Shown here: one piece after another, positions 23,328-31,593 of the stretch
How positions within the stretch are numbered: position 1 is the stretch's first letter
Layout of the letters: each line of letters starts with the position of its first letter
Assembly: GCA_017539565.1 (NCBI GenBank)
Contig: JAFYCS010000054.1
Span: 1 to 34,090, forward strand
Reading direction: 5' to 3'
DNA: 34,090 bases
Origin: Lachnospiraceae bacterium
Lineage (GTDB): Bacteria > Bacillota > Clostridia > Lachnospirales > Lachnospiraceae
Made by a program: the position numbers and the translations under genes
The notes under the pieces: model-generated
Told to the model about the DNA's origin: nothing
Seen by the model: only the letters and a program-made list of their open reading frames with translations
Databases searched by the model: none

Positions 23328-26300
23328 CGTCCTTCCTCCTCTTTTTTTATTTCTGTTGTGAACCAGTCATATTTAAATGGCCCGTCTGCCTCTATGCGTA
23401 TGACATGACTGTCGGAATCCGCAACTCTGCTCAAATCCAAAGGTATGCGTATATCCGCCCACAGCAGCGGAAATGAACACCTGCGCCTCTTTTCATCCTC
23501 CACAGCCCTTGGCATTAAGTTACGTGCCTCAGAAACATTATTTTCATGATCGCGGGTATTTAAGCGTATGCTGCCTGCCTGTACTTCATCTATAAATATC
23601 CTCAGCGCAGCGTCTGCTTCCGCGCAGCCGTGGATCCTCAATTTAACCGTATCCGCAGGGATTGCGCAGTTATCATACTCTGCACTGAAGCGCCCGTTTG
23701 CATTTGCATCGTATACACTCAGGCCTGCTGCCGTAACGGCCGTAAACCCGAAGAGTCCCTCCACCAGCTGGCTGCCGCTCTCTCTGTCATAATGATCCGC
23801 TTTAATCTTTTTTGTCAGATCCCGCAGACCCACGGTGTCACCATCGATATCGATCAGGCCGGAAACCATGGTTGTCTCCGCAGCTGCCGATGATGCCGCC
23901 ACACTTATCTCATAAGTCCCTTTTTCTATTATGAGCGACTCTCTCACCACATCATAGAACGCAAGTTCCCTTAAAGGTATCTCCAGGCTTATGCTTCGCG
24001 CTTCCCCGGCCGCAATATTCTTTATACGCTCAAAACCTATCAGCTGCTTACGGCGGTTCTTAGGTATCCTGGCATATACCTGGATCACTTCGTCGGAATC
24101 AAAGTCACCTACGTTGGTGATGAGCAGATCCACCATCAGCATACGGCCGTCGCTACGAACTTTATCATAGACACCGCCGGGTTGGCCGAAGCGTTTCTTT
24201 GCCTTATGCTCTTTTTCCTGCACAGAACCCTGCACTACGGAAAGCTCCAGCTCACTGTAATCAAAGCCAGTATATGTCAATCCGTAGCCAAAGGGATACA
24301 GCACATCCCGTGTGAAGAAACGGTAGGTACGCTCCCCTCCTATGATATCGTAGTCATCGATATCGGGAAGGTCTGCATCGGACTTATACCAGGTCTGGGT
24401 AAGCCTGCCTGCGGGATGTACGCTGCCGCACAGCGCATCCGCTATGGACTGTCCCATGCACTGCGATCCCGTTGAGGACCAGAGTATGGCCTTTGCCTTT
24501 TCGTTTATCCCATTTATAGCATAGGGATAATCGCTCATCAGCACAACTGTGATGTTCGGATTGACTTTATATATCTCATCAAAAAGCCTCTGCTGGTATG
24601 GGATGAAGTTTATGGTAGCACGGTCTACTTCCTCCTTTGCATTTACCATAGGGCTGTGCCCCAGCGCCAGTATGACATTCTTTGCGCCCGCTGCTGCTTT
24701 TACTGCCTCCTTAATTCCGCAGCTGTGTGTCTCCACGGTAAATTCAAGTTTAGTCAGGGCACTGTGATCCGACTTTGAGGATATGATGCGGCCGTCCTTA
24801 TCCGCATAAAGCCTCTTTCCGAAGCGGTCGGACATAACAACTTTTCCGTCATCTTTCTTATCCATACGGAATACTTCCAGATCAAACCAGCTGAATATAC
24901 GCTCTGTCCCCAGGTTCACCCTGCCCGCGATCTTTTCCTCCGCGCATTCTGCCACGGGATCATCCGCAAGAACAGTGATCATGTACTTTCCGCTCTGCAC
25001 ATCCCTTAGGGTATAGGATCCTTCTCCCCAGTCCTCAAGAACATAGGTGTCCATTTTATCGGACAGCTGTATATGACCCTCCCCGTCTGCGGAAAGGTAC
25101 CTGTCACCGCACCTTAAGCTTATCCTGTCACAGGCATCCGTAAAATTCACGGCTTCTTTACGCTTATTGTTTATGCCGTCCTTAAGTGTTACATGCTCAG
25201 GTGCCGCTCCGCCGTACCAGTCCTGATACCACTTATCCCCTACGGGGCCTATCAGTACGCTCTCATTAAATGCTTCTTCATCCAAAGGCAGCATGCCGTC
25301 ATTCTTAAGCAGCACCAGTGCACCGTCGGTAAGTGCCTTACATGCTTTATGTGCCTCCTCACTGCAGGTATCACCAAGGGCTTCCTTATCAGTCGCATCA
25401 TTAAAAAGCCCCAGTCGTATCTTTGTGCGGTACACGTTCCTTATAGCCGTATCCAGGTCTTCTTCAGAAAGAAGCCCCAGCTCATAAGCTTCTGCAGCGC
25501 CTTCATAGACTCCGTCGGGCCTGCCGCTCAAAGCATCCACACCGGCTTTTAAAGACCTTGCCACAGTTTCCGCATCCATTGCCGTTGCATGGCTGAAGGA
25601 AGCCGAAAGCTCCATGGCGCCACCGTCTGATACCGCATGGGTCAGTCCGTATTCAGCCTTCAGTATGTCCCTTACTTCTTCATTAAAAAGCCCCTGTACG
25701 CCGTTTATGCGGTTATACGCAGTCATCACCCCCTCTGCGCCGCCGTCCTCTATACAGCGCCGGAAGGGTTCCAGGTACAGTTCATATTTGTTACGCGGGC
25801 TTATGGATGCGTTCTTCCAGCCCCGTCCTATCTCGGTGTTGTTGGCATAGAAATGTTTGAGTGTAGCCGCTGCCATAAGATGTTCTTTATCTGCGCCCTG
25901 TATGCCGCGCACATATGAAGCTGCCATATTGCCGGCCTGTACGGGATCTTCCCCGTAGGCTTCCTCATTACGCCCCCAGCGCGGATCGCGCAAAAGGTCC
26001 ACCGTGGGAGCCCAGCGTGATATACCGCCCCACTTACGCTTATAATATACTATCCTGGCTTCCCTGCCTGTAACCCTGCCTGCTTCTTTTATTGCTTCCC
26101 TATCCCAGGACGAACTCATACCTATGGGCTGGGGGAAAGAGGTGGTTATATCCGGCTCCCCGATGCCGTTCTGGTCATTCCTGGCTTCCACGCCGTGGGC
26201 CGCTTCTCCGCCCAGTCGCATATCAGGTATATCCAGGCGCTCAACACCCTTCGATCCTGAGGCCAGCATATGCAGTTTTTCGTCTGTCGTTAACTGTGCA

Positions 26301-26374
26301 AGTAACCAATCCAGTTTAGCCTCTGTGTCAAGCTCCTTATCCCATAAGGGATTGTTCTGTCTGTCAGCTCCCAT
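23324..26374 (-). CDS. Glycoside hydrolase family 3 with inserted beta-trefoil
   Basis: A 1016-residue GH3 enzyme (beta-glucosidase/beta-xylosidase group). The barrel domain has RWGRNEEAYGEDP (132-144), LKHFYANN with Lys173-His174, and the nucleophile Asp250 in AVSDGGAM. The second domain begins near 345 (GALVLLKNDGMLPL) and is interrupted by about 130 residues (415-548) that look like a fascin-type beta-trefoil (DRYLSADGEGHI, GKYMITV, GKRLYADKDGRI). The domain then resumes with LALGHSPMVNAKEEVDR, where Glu581 or Glu582 is the likely acid/base. A fibronectin III-like domain (about 740-840) and a CBM6-like jelly-roll (about 880-1010) follow. No signal peptide is present, so it is cytoplasmic. 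The ATG follows AAAGGAGG. Confidence 0.92.
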   Translation of the reverse strand: MGADRQNNPLWDKELDTEAKLDWLLAQLTTDEKLHMLASGSKGVERLDIPDMRLGGEAAHGVEARNDQNGIGEPDITTSFPQPIGMSSSWDREAIKEAGRVTGREARIVYYKRKWGGISRWAPTVDLLRDPRWGRNEEAYGEDPVQAGNMAASYVRGIQGADKEHLMAAATLKHFYANNTEIGRGWKNASISPRNKYELYLEPFRRCIEDGGAEGVMTAYNRINGVQGLFNEEVRDILKAEYGLTHAVSDGGAMELSASFSHATAMDAETVARSLKAGVDALSGRPDGVYEGAAEAYELGLLSEEDLDTAIRNVYRTKIRLGLFNDATDKEALGDTCSEEAHKACKALTDGALVLLKNDGMLPLDEEAFNESVLIGPVGDKWYQDWYGGAAPEHVTLKDGINNKRKEAVNFTDACDRISLRCGDRYLSADGEGHIQLSDKMDTYVLEDWGEGSYTLRDVQSGKYMITVLADDPVAECAEEKIAGRVNLGTERIFSWFDLEVFRMDKKDDGKVVMSDRFGKRLYADKDGRIISSKSDHSALTKLEFTVETHSCGIKEAVKAAAGAKNVILALGHSPMVNAKEEVDRATINFIPYQQRLFDEIYKVNPNITVVLMSDYPYAINGINEKAKAILWSSTGSQCMGQSIADALCGSVHPAGRLTQTWYKSDADLPDIDDYDIIGGERTYRFFTRDVLYPFGYGLTYTGFDYSELELSVVQGSVQEKEHKAKKRFGQPGGVYDKVRSDGRMLMVDLLITNVGDFDSDEVIQVYARIPKNRRKQLIGFERIKNIAAGEARSISLEIPLRELAFYDVVRESLIIEKGTYEISVAASSAAAETTMVSGLIDIDGDTVGLRDLTKKIKADHYDRESGSQLVEGLFGFTAVTAAGLSVYDANANGRFSAEYDNCAIPADTVKLRIHGCAEADAALRIFIDEVQAGSIRLNTRDHENNVSEARNLMPRAVEDEKRRRCSFPLLWADIRIPLDLSRVADSDSHVIRIEADGPFKYDWFTTEIKKEEEGR

Positions 26375-26390
26375 TCAAAATACCTCCTTT

Positions 26391-26428
26391 ATACCGCTAT
26401 GATACGGTTTATATGCGGTATTCCTCAA
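26391..26428 (-). promoter_or_regulatory. Candidate promoter and operator of the glycosidase operon
   Basis: On the minus strand TTGAGG (26428-26423), an 18-bp spacer and TATCAT (26404-26399) lie just before the GH3 ribosome site. A 7-bp inverted repeat, ATACCGC at 26391-26397 and GCGGTAT at 26415-26421, straddles the -10, as expected for a sugar-responsive repressor site. Confidence 0.4.
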
Positions 26429-26472
26429 CTCAATATCCGAGATGGATATATATCATTTTTTGATATCAGGGC

Positions 26473-26524
26473 TTGCTTTTTTCGAACATCCGTTCTATAA
26501 TACAGCCATACGAACATACGTTCG
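26473..26524 (+). promoter_or_regulatory. LexA-controlled promoter with two LexA boxes
   Basis: TTGCTT (26473-26478), a 17-bp spacer and a perfect TATAAT (26496-26501). LexA box 1, GAACATCCGTTC (26484-26495), ends at the -10. Box 2, CGAACATACGTTCG (26511-26524), is a perfect palindrome over the transcription start. Box centres are 28 bp apart. This matches the LexA promoter at 16216-16244 in design. Confidence 0.85.
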
Positions 26525-26551
26525 TATTATGTAAACTTTGGGTAAAGCATT

Positions 26552-26863
26552 ATGGATGAAAACAACGAAAATAACGGACAAAAAGAATTACTTAAGGACG
26601 TGGACGTCATCTGCAGTTTTTCCCACAACGGGGTCATCACGCCGCTTCGCATACGCATGACTGATGAGGACGGCCAACGTCAGGCTTTCAACATAAAGGA
26701 ATACCGGGACTTATCAGGCCTGGGTGCCCGCACCATGCCCGACGGGGTCTATGTTGCCAACAATACCCTGGTCTTTGAATGCAAGATATGTGTCTTTCGC
26801 CATCTGCGTCTGATACGCCTGTATTACAATCCGCCCAAGATGATCTGGAAGATGACCGGTTAG
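26552..26863 (+). CDS. Small unknown protein under LexA control
   Basis: A 103-residue protein that I cannot assign. The first 15 residues are Asn/Glu/Lys-rich and disordered. Residues 17-50 (DVDVICSFSHNGVITPLRIR, then TDEDGQRQAFNIKEYRDLSG) look like a beta-rich fold. The C-terminal part has FECKICVFRHLRLIRLYYN and ends in PPKMIWKMTG. It faintly recalls small proteins found beside Y-family polymerase genes in Clostridia (pattern Dxx..G.i.Pl.i), but no such polymerase is in the window. The start has only a weak ribosome site (GGGTAAAG). It is monocistronic behind two LexA boxes and its stop overlaps the end of the convergent cyclase gene by 4 bp. Confidence 0.7.
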   Translation: MDENNENNGQKELLKDVDVICSFSHNGVITPLRIRMTDEDGQRQAFNIKEYRDLSGLGARTMPDGVYVANNTLVFECKICVFRHLRLIRLYYNPPKMIWKMTG

Positions 26864-28197
26864 GTCTTTGGTATTATTATCCCGCCGAAATACTCCGGCT
26901 CCCCTTCACTGTCGCACACCACAAAACACCTGGTGGCAAGCAGCACGTAACTTCCGTCCGGGCGGCGTGCCCGGTAGTGTATGGGCCGTAACTCACCATT
27001 GCCGTTTAATGCTGCATCTACAGCCTCTTTATATATTTCTTTATCATCCGGATGGATGTAATCCTGCCATATAAGGCCGGCATGATACATATACTGCGAT
27101 GACAGCCCGAAGTCATATATCAGCGACATCGACCATCGCGAAAAATCATAACGCATATCATTTATATACACATAGCCTTCTCCCGCCACGGTATACAATG
27201 CGCCGAAGAACCCGTCCAGCAGGCGCTTTCTTTCATCGGGAATAGGCTTATCCAGCGAGTTCATCTTCCGGAAACCTTCCATTAACGTTCTGGATTTAAT
27301 GGCCTTTTTATTCTCATACATGAGACTGTCTGCCCGCTCAAATACCTCGTTCACGTTTACATCCCTGCCGGGCTCGAATACCGCCAGACCGCTGGCCACC
27401 GTAGGCCCCGTCCGTGTACGCGTATTGCGGTCGGACTCTTCCCGCAGTTCTTTGAGCAGTTCATCGCGGTGGTCATAATCATAGTCACTGAGGATCACGG
27501 CAAACTCGTCACCGCCCACCCTGAATACGGGACTGTGCTTGAATACATTGCAGATCATCCGGCTTGTACGCTGTATCTCCTCATCGCCAAAGCTGTGTCC
27601 TCTGGTATCATTGATGCGTTTCAGATCGTTCACATCACACATGACTATGCCAAAAGGCAGATACTGTACGCCTTCACTTATCCTCTTATCTATCAAAGCC
27701 GTCTGCTCGGCAAAAGCATTCTTATTCCTGATACCTGTCAGTTCATCACGGCGTGCCATCATTTCTGCAGACTGCAGATTGCGCTCCTGCTCTTCTTTTT
27801 CTTTTATCTCATCATTGATATTTTCAAGACAGCATATGACATGGTTTCCGTCTTCACATTTGAGCATGATATGCCGCAGATGCGATATCTTACCGTTTTT
27901 CACGCCACGGCAGATCATCGATACCGCTCCGTCACTTTCAAGATTCTCTCTTATCCGGCTCTTATCATACATGCGCATCATCGCTTCCTGATCGGAAGGG
28001 TGTACAAAACGCCGCGCATTGTCACACGCTAACGCAAAGAAATCCGTACCGTTATCCGGAAATTCTATCTCATCTAAAGACCGTGAAGGGAGGAACTGGA
28101 TGAAATCTCCTGTTTCGATATCAACGTAATAAAGACTGTCGTAATGTTTGGCTAAAGTGGTTGCGATCTGATTAAACGCTGCCTGATCGATAGTCAT
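26860..28197 (-). CDS. PAS-GGDEF-PAS diguanylate cyclase
   Basis: A 445-residue cytoplasmic enzyme that makes c-di-GMP from GTP. The N-terminal PAS-like domain (about 10-130) includes YYVDIETGDFIQF. A short coiled segment leads to the GGDEF domain (about 143-305) with RRDELTGIRNKNAF, CDVNDLKRINDTRGHSFGDE and an intact VGGDEF at 227-232. No RxxD inhibitory site precedes it, so product inhibition is unlikely. A second PAS fold (about 335-445) follows the cyclase domain: VAGEGYVYINDMRYDFSRWS, then YHAGLIWQDYIHPDD, then YRARRPDGSYVLLATR. A C-terminal PAS after GGDEF is less usual. The ATG follows AAAAGGAG and there is a consensus promoter at 28242-28270. Confidence 0.9.
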   Translation of the reverse strand: MTIDQAAFNQIATTLAKHYDSLYYVDIETGDFIQFLPSRSLDEIEFPDNGTDFFALACDNARRFVHPSDQEAMMRMYDKSRIRENLESDGAVSMICRGVKNGKISHLRHIMLKCEDGNHVICCLENINDEIKEKEEQERNLQSAEMMARRDELTGIRNKNAFAEQTALIDKRISEGVQYLPFGIVMCDVNDLKRINDTRGHSFGDEEIQRTSRMICNVFKHSPVFRVGGDEFAVILSDYDYDHRDELLKELREESDRNTRTRTGPTVASGLAVFEPGRDVNVNEVFERADSLMYENKKAIKSRTLMEGFRKMNSLDKPIPDERKRLLDGFFGALYTVAGEGYVYINDMRYDFSRWSMSLIYDFGLSSQYMYHAGLIWQDYIHPDDKEIYKEAVDAALNGNGELRPIHYRARRPDGSYVLLATRCFVVCDSEGEPEYFGGIIIPKT

Positions 28198-28241
28198 ATA
28201 GTACTCCTTTTAATATATACAAAAAAACGAGGACCATGACT

Positions 28242-28270
28242 ATTATATACCTGTGCAATGCAGCTGTAAA
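28242..28270 (-). promoter_or_regulatory. Promoter of the PAS-GGDEF-PAS gene
   Basis: On the minus strand TTTACA (28270-28265), a 17-bp spacer and a perfect TATAAT (28247-28242). A T7 tract lies in the leader before the ribosome site. Confidence 0.75.
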
Positions 28271-28302
28271 GCGGTGAGGACACAGGGACGGTTCTTACCG
28301 TC
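28271..28302. repeat. Dispersed-repeat fragment with small hairpin
   Basis: The words GGTGAGGACACAGGGACGG and GACGGTTCTTACCGTC (a 6-bp perfect stem with a 4-nt loop, 28287-28302) lie between the membrane-protein stop codon and the next promoter. As I recall, GAGGACACAGGGACGGTTCT words are widely dispersed in clostridial intergenic DNA. The hairpin could also help end the four-gene operon, though no T tract follows. Confidence 0.55.
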
Positions 28303-28303
28303 A

Positions 28304-29089
28304 CTATAACTTCAGCTTCTTCACACGCTCCTGCATGTAATCGGCTATATTCTTCCAGAGCGTCTTAAGCTGTTTTTTGTGGGTGCAGAGCTTCTCCGTG
28401 CAGTTGGCACAGTGGAGATATCCGTTGGTATTTTCGGAAAAGCGCTCCGGGAAGCGGTAGAATGTGATCTCCCACCTGGCCATAAGTACCACGGATAATA
28501 CCAGAAGACTCCAGGTATATGTCTTCTGGACAAAGAACAGCGGCGTAAACATCATGGCGTAATCCCAGTTATATATGCGGCAGGTACAGCAGCATTTGTT
28601 CTTAAGAAACCATGACTGGAAGGGACAGAAGAACAGGATGCATATCAGGTCGCAGACCGAATAGAAGGAACACAATAAAAGCATGATGCCGTCATCCAGT
28701 ATCCCTTTCATGTGCAGCATGCCAAACACCGCATTAATCGCAACCCATATAAGGGCCACCAGCATGACCGCGTTATCGTCCTGTATCTTTATCTCCGTCT
28801 TGCCCGTCTTTATATAGTTCTTTCTGAACTGCTTCTGACAGCCCGGACTCTCGATCTTTGAAGGGAAGAAGCGAAGGATCATCTCCACAAGAAATACTAT
28901 CCATATGGCTGTGAGTATCACAGGATGGCTTTCTATGATCGACTCCAGATCCTCACCGTTCTTAAGCTTGTTCATGATATAAAAGTACAACAAAAGCAGG
29001 AAGGTCAGCGACCTTCCCACAAGTCTTACATAATGATATACGCTGACCGGTGTCAGCCTGACTTTCTCTTTTTGCTTTGTATTACTCAC
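28304..29089 (-). CDS. Cysteine-rich polytopic membrane protein of unknown function
   Basis: A 261-residue protein with about five membrane spans (about 28-38, 58-75, 108-125, 132-155 and 190-212). It has a conserved-looking cysteine cluster: CPFQSWFLKNKCCCTC around 155-170, and CANCTEKLC near 230. The pairs could bind a metal. I recall uncharacterised clostridial proteins of this appearance but know no function. The start is GTG at 29089, with AGGAAG upstream, overlapping the end of the DUF4003 gene by 8 bp, which implies coupled translation. It is the last gene of a four-gene operon headed by a membrane diguanylate cyclase. Confidence 0.75.
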   Translation of the reverse strand: MSNTKQKEKVRLTPVSVYHYVRLVGRSLTFLLLLYFYIMNKLKNGEDLESIIESHPVILTAIWIVFLVEMILRFFPSKIESPGCQKQFRKNYIKTGKTEIKIQDDNAVMLVALIWVAINAVFGMLHMKGILDDGIMLLLCSFYSVCDLICILFFCPFQSWFLKNKCCCTCRIYNWDYAMMFTPLFFVQKTYTWSLLVLSVVLMARWEITFYRFPERFSENTNGYLHCANCTEKLCTHKKQLKTLWKNIADYMQERVKKLKL

Positions 29090-30125
29090 CGCTCTTTTCT
29101 TCCTGTTTTTCCTCCGGCTCTGCCGTATCTGCGCATGCCCCCAGCAGGGTGGGTGCGATGTTCATGACCAGGTTCATTATCGCCGCGTTCCGCTTAGCCG
29201 TTATTATAGATATCGTATTGTTGATGACCGTGCTGCCTGCTACAGAAGAATCCCTGCCGTATACATCGGCAACCACCAGCGTAGCATACATAAACCGCTC
29301 TTTATCATCCATACGCGATTTATCAAAGCCCTTCATCGTTTTTAAGAATTCCGAAGCATCTGCGATATCCGCTGCAAGTGTCTCCGGCGCAGCATCCGTC
29401 TCTGCCAGGGCTGCCAGCACGGAGAATTTCGCATCGGTGCTGAAATCAAGCTTTTTATCCTTAAGCGCCTTATATATCCTCATGACCTTGTCGCATTTGG
29501 CTTTCATATCGCCATAGCTCATCGCCAGTATCTCGCATACGCCCTGAACAGCGTCGGAGGATATCCCCGGCTTGTAGGTCTTCTTTATATAGCTGTAGCC
29601 CTCTTCCAGATCGGCTAAGAGCTTATCCGTCTCCTTATAGCTTAAGGCCATCAGTACCACCGGTGATATATCATCTGCCCCGGTTAAGAAGGGATGATCC
29701 TTATTCATCCGCTTCATCAGCTCTTTGGCCTTGCCCACCGCCTCATCGCATTCAGCCTGCATGCCCATGTCGCAGATGATAACAGCCGCCAGTATGGCAT
29801 TGGTGCCTTTTGAAAGCTTTGCCCCGCAGATCTTTTTATTGACTTCCTTTATATCTTCAAGATACTTTTCAGGATCCTCCGAAAGGGCCATCTTGCTGAG
29901 TATCACCAGCTCTGCAGTGGCACGCATATCGGAAAATATACCGGTCTGTTTCCTGAGTATCTTCCTGCACTCTGTAAGCTTATCCGCGTCGGCTTCCGCC
30001 TGCTCCGAAGTATAGATAAAACCGGCGATCACGCCCATCAGGCCTTCCTCGAACGCGAACTTATCCTTTACCGCTGAACGGTTCTTCTCCAGTAATATGC
30101 ATTTTTCGCTGACCGCTGTGTTCAT
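29082..30125 (-). CDS. DUF4003 family protein
   Basis: A 347-residue, almost entirely helical, cytoplasmic protein that fits the DUF4003 family of Firmicutes. The landmarks are ITAGF-like VIAGFIYTSE near 35, LSKMALSEDPEKYLEDI, ILAAVIICDMG, and MALSYKETDKLL. A C-terminal hydrophobic stretch (IAPTLLGACADTA) could be a short buried helix or a weak membrane contact. Family function is unknown. The ATG at 30125 follows GAGGGGG. It lies between a two-span small membrane protein and a Cys-rich membrane protein, so it may form a membrane-associated complex with them. Confidence 0.8.
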   Translation of the reverse strand: MNTAVSEKCILLEKNRSAVKDKFAFEEGLMGVIAGFIYTSEQAEADADKLTECRKILRKQTGIFSDMRATAELVILSKMALSEDPEKYLEDIKEVNKKICGAKLSKGTNAILAAVIICDMGMQAECDEAVGKAKELMKRMNKDHPFLTGADDISPVVLMALSYKETDKLLADLEEGYSYIKKTYKPGISSDAVQGVCEILAMSYGDMKAKCDKVMRIYKALKDKKLDFSTDAKFSVLAALAETDAAPETLAADIADASEFLKTMKGFDKSRMDDKERFMYATLVVADVYGRDSSVAGSTVINNTISIITAKRNAAIMNLVMNIAPTLLGACADTAEPEEKQEEKSGE

Positions 30126-30153
30126 AAAGCCCCCCTCTTTTATGTAACGGATA

Positions 30154-30417
30154 TTATCTGATATGATGTTCCTTCTTTATCCTGGCCGTGATGGCATGAA
30201 GGATGAATGCAACACATACTGCAGCCACCGATATGCCCAGGCATGTATAGAGCACGGGCCGCAGGCGGCTCGCGTATTCATAAGGATCGTATATCCCCTG
30301 CTTATACAGTTCATCCTGATACCACATCCATATGCCGGTTGAAACCAGAGCCACGATCCACAGGACAATGCGGACAATGAACAGTAGTTTTATCTGCTTC
30401 TTAGGATCTTTTTCCAT
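30154..30417 (-). CDS. Small two-span membrane protein
   Basis: An 87-residue protein with two membrane spans (about 10-28 and 55-77), a positively charged N-terminus and C-terminus (both likely cytoplasmic) and a short outside loop. The ribosome site GGAG lies within the last codon and stop region of the upstream cyclase gene, six bases before this gene, so expression is coupled to it. No family is recognised. A role as partner or modulator of the membrane cyclase is possible, from position only. Confidence 0.65.
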   Translation of the reverse strand: MEKDPKKQIKLLFIVRIVLWIVALVSTGIWMWYQDELYKQGIYDPYEYASRLRPVLYTCLGISVAAVCVAFILHAITARIKKEHHIR

Positions 30418-30423
30418 TTACTC

Positions 30424-31506
30424 TTACTCCATATCTTCAGCAATTAGTATGTTCTTGCCATGCTGCTTGCCGTAGTACATCCTTCCGTCGGCAACCTTGA
30501 TGATCGCGTCCGGTTCGTGATATGCATCACTGTATTCTTCCAGGCCGATGGTAACTGTTGCTGAGATACGTTTGTTGTAAAAGACCGTCGGATTGGCTTC
30601 CACGAATTTTCTGATATACTCCATCTTCTCCTTAGCCACGGCAAAATCGTAGTCTTTCATAAGGATAACGAATTCCTCACCACCCCAGCGGCAGATCTCG
30701 CATCCGCCCATCTCCTTTCTGATAAGGCCGGAAATATGCCGCAGTACCTCATCACCGCCGTCATGTCCGAAGGAATCATTAATGCGCTTAAAGTTATCTA
30801 TATCCAAAAAAGCTACACAGAAATGTCCCGGATTTTTATCATCCATAAGCGCATTGACCAGCGGCAGGAATCCGCGTCTGTTGAGCAGGTTGGTCAGTGC
30901 GTCAACATGTGCGTCGGTGGAGAGCTTTTCGTTCTTCTCCTCAAGACTTGTAAGTTCCTTTTCGCTGGAATAGATATACATCCAGGTATAGAATATTATC
31001 GAAAAGATCATTACAAAAGATGAAAAGATCATAAGGATCGTTTTCATCAGATTTCCTACATTGACGGGCGGTATCTCATCAACGTAAGCCACGTACATAT
31101 ATACATATACCGCAAAATGCAGGACCAGTATAGGTATCAGGATCAGTCTTTTATTTCCCTTAAAAAGGAAGGTACCGAAATACAGTATTATCGGCACTAT
31201 GGATACCAGAAAGCACCACGAACCGCAATCCCAGCCGATATACCCCGTCGATATCACGGCATATACAGCTACCTCTACCAGCAGGCTGACATAGACCGGC
31301 ATGATGGAGCCTATCTTACACAGAAGGACGCAAAACAGATAAACGATAACACTGACGATGTTGAGCCTGACAAGCGGCTGGACATCGGCGATGACCATCA
31401 GATATATCAGGGTCGCATGAACCAGACCCATGACCGCTATGGTAAATAAGAAGCCGTTATGCACAACGAAGTGCATGAACTTGTCTACAGTAAACTTTTC
31501 CTTCAC
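30424..31506 (-). CDS. Membrane diguanylate cyclase (GGDEF)
   Basis: A 360-residue enzyme with about six membrane spans in residues 16-180, a short coiled linker (181-200) and a GGDEF domain. The domain shows VDALTNLLNRRGFL, LDIDNFKRINDSFGHDGGD with Asp235, and the active-site loop RWGGEEF at 273-279, an accepted active variant. No RxxD inhibitory site is seen. The first codon appears to be GTG at 31506 with a poor ribosome site; an ATG at 31476 would remove ten residues but also lacks one. It heads the operon with the two-span protein, DUF4003 and the Cys-rich membrane protein. The spans resemble MASE-type sensing domains, with no identified ligand. Confidence 0.9.
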   Translation of the reverse strand: MKEKFTVDKFMHFVVHNGFLFTIAVMGLVHATLIYLMVIADVQPLVRLNIVSVIVYLFCVLLCKIGSIMPVYVSLLVEVAVYAVISTGYIGWDCGSWCFLVSIVPIILYFGTFLFKGNKRLILIPILVLHFAVYVYMYVAYVDEIPPVNVGNLMKTILMIFSSFVMIFSIIFYTWMYIYSSEKELTSLEEKNEKLSTDAHVDALTNLLNRRGFLPLVNALMDDKNPGHFCVAFLDIDNFKRINDSFGHDGGDEVLRHISGLIRKEMGGCEICRWGGEEFVILMKDYDFAVAKEKMEYIRKFVEANPTVFYNKRISATVTIGLEEYSDAYHEPDAIIKVADGRMYYGKQHGKNILIAEDME

Positions 31507-31545
31507 TCTGCCGTAAACCCCGCTCGTAATATTTCGAACCTTGAT

Positions 31546-31554
31546 ATTATAGCA
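31546..31554 (-). promoter_or_regulatory. Extended -10 promoter of the membrane GGDEF operon
   Basis: TGCTATAAT on the minus strand (31554-31546) lies about 40 bp before the GTG at 31506. The -35 is poor. Confidence 0.55.
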
Positions 31555-31593
31555 TGCCCCGATACTTTTAGGAATAGCACTTTTCCCATCAGC

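Noticed and set aside
27469-28032. 187-codon open frame antisense to the PAS-GGDEF-PAS gene
   Set aside because: Odd composition (His-, Tyr- and Ile-rich) typical of antisense frames, and the GGDEF protein is clearly real.
31530-31545. Possible LexA site upstream of the membrane GGDEF gene (CGAAC half-site)
   Set aside because: Only one half matches; the second half GTTC at the right spacing is missing.
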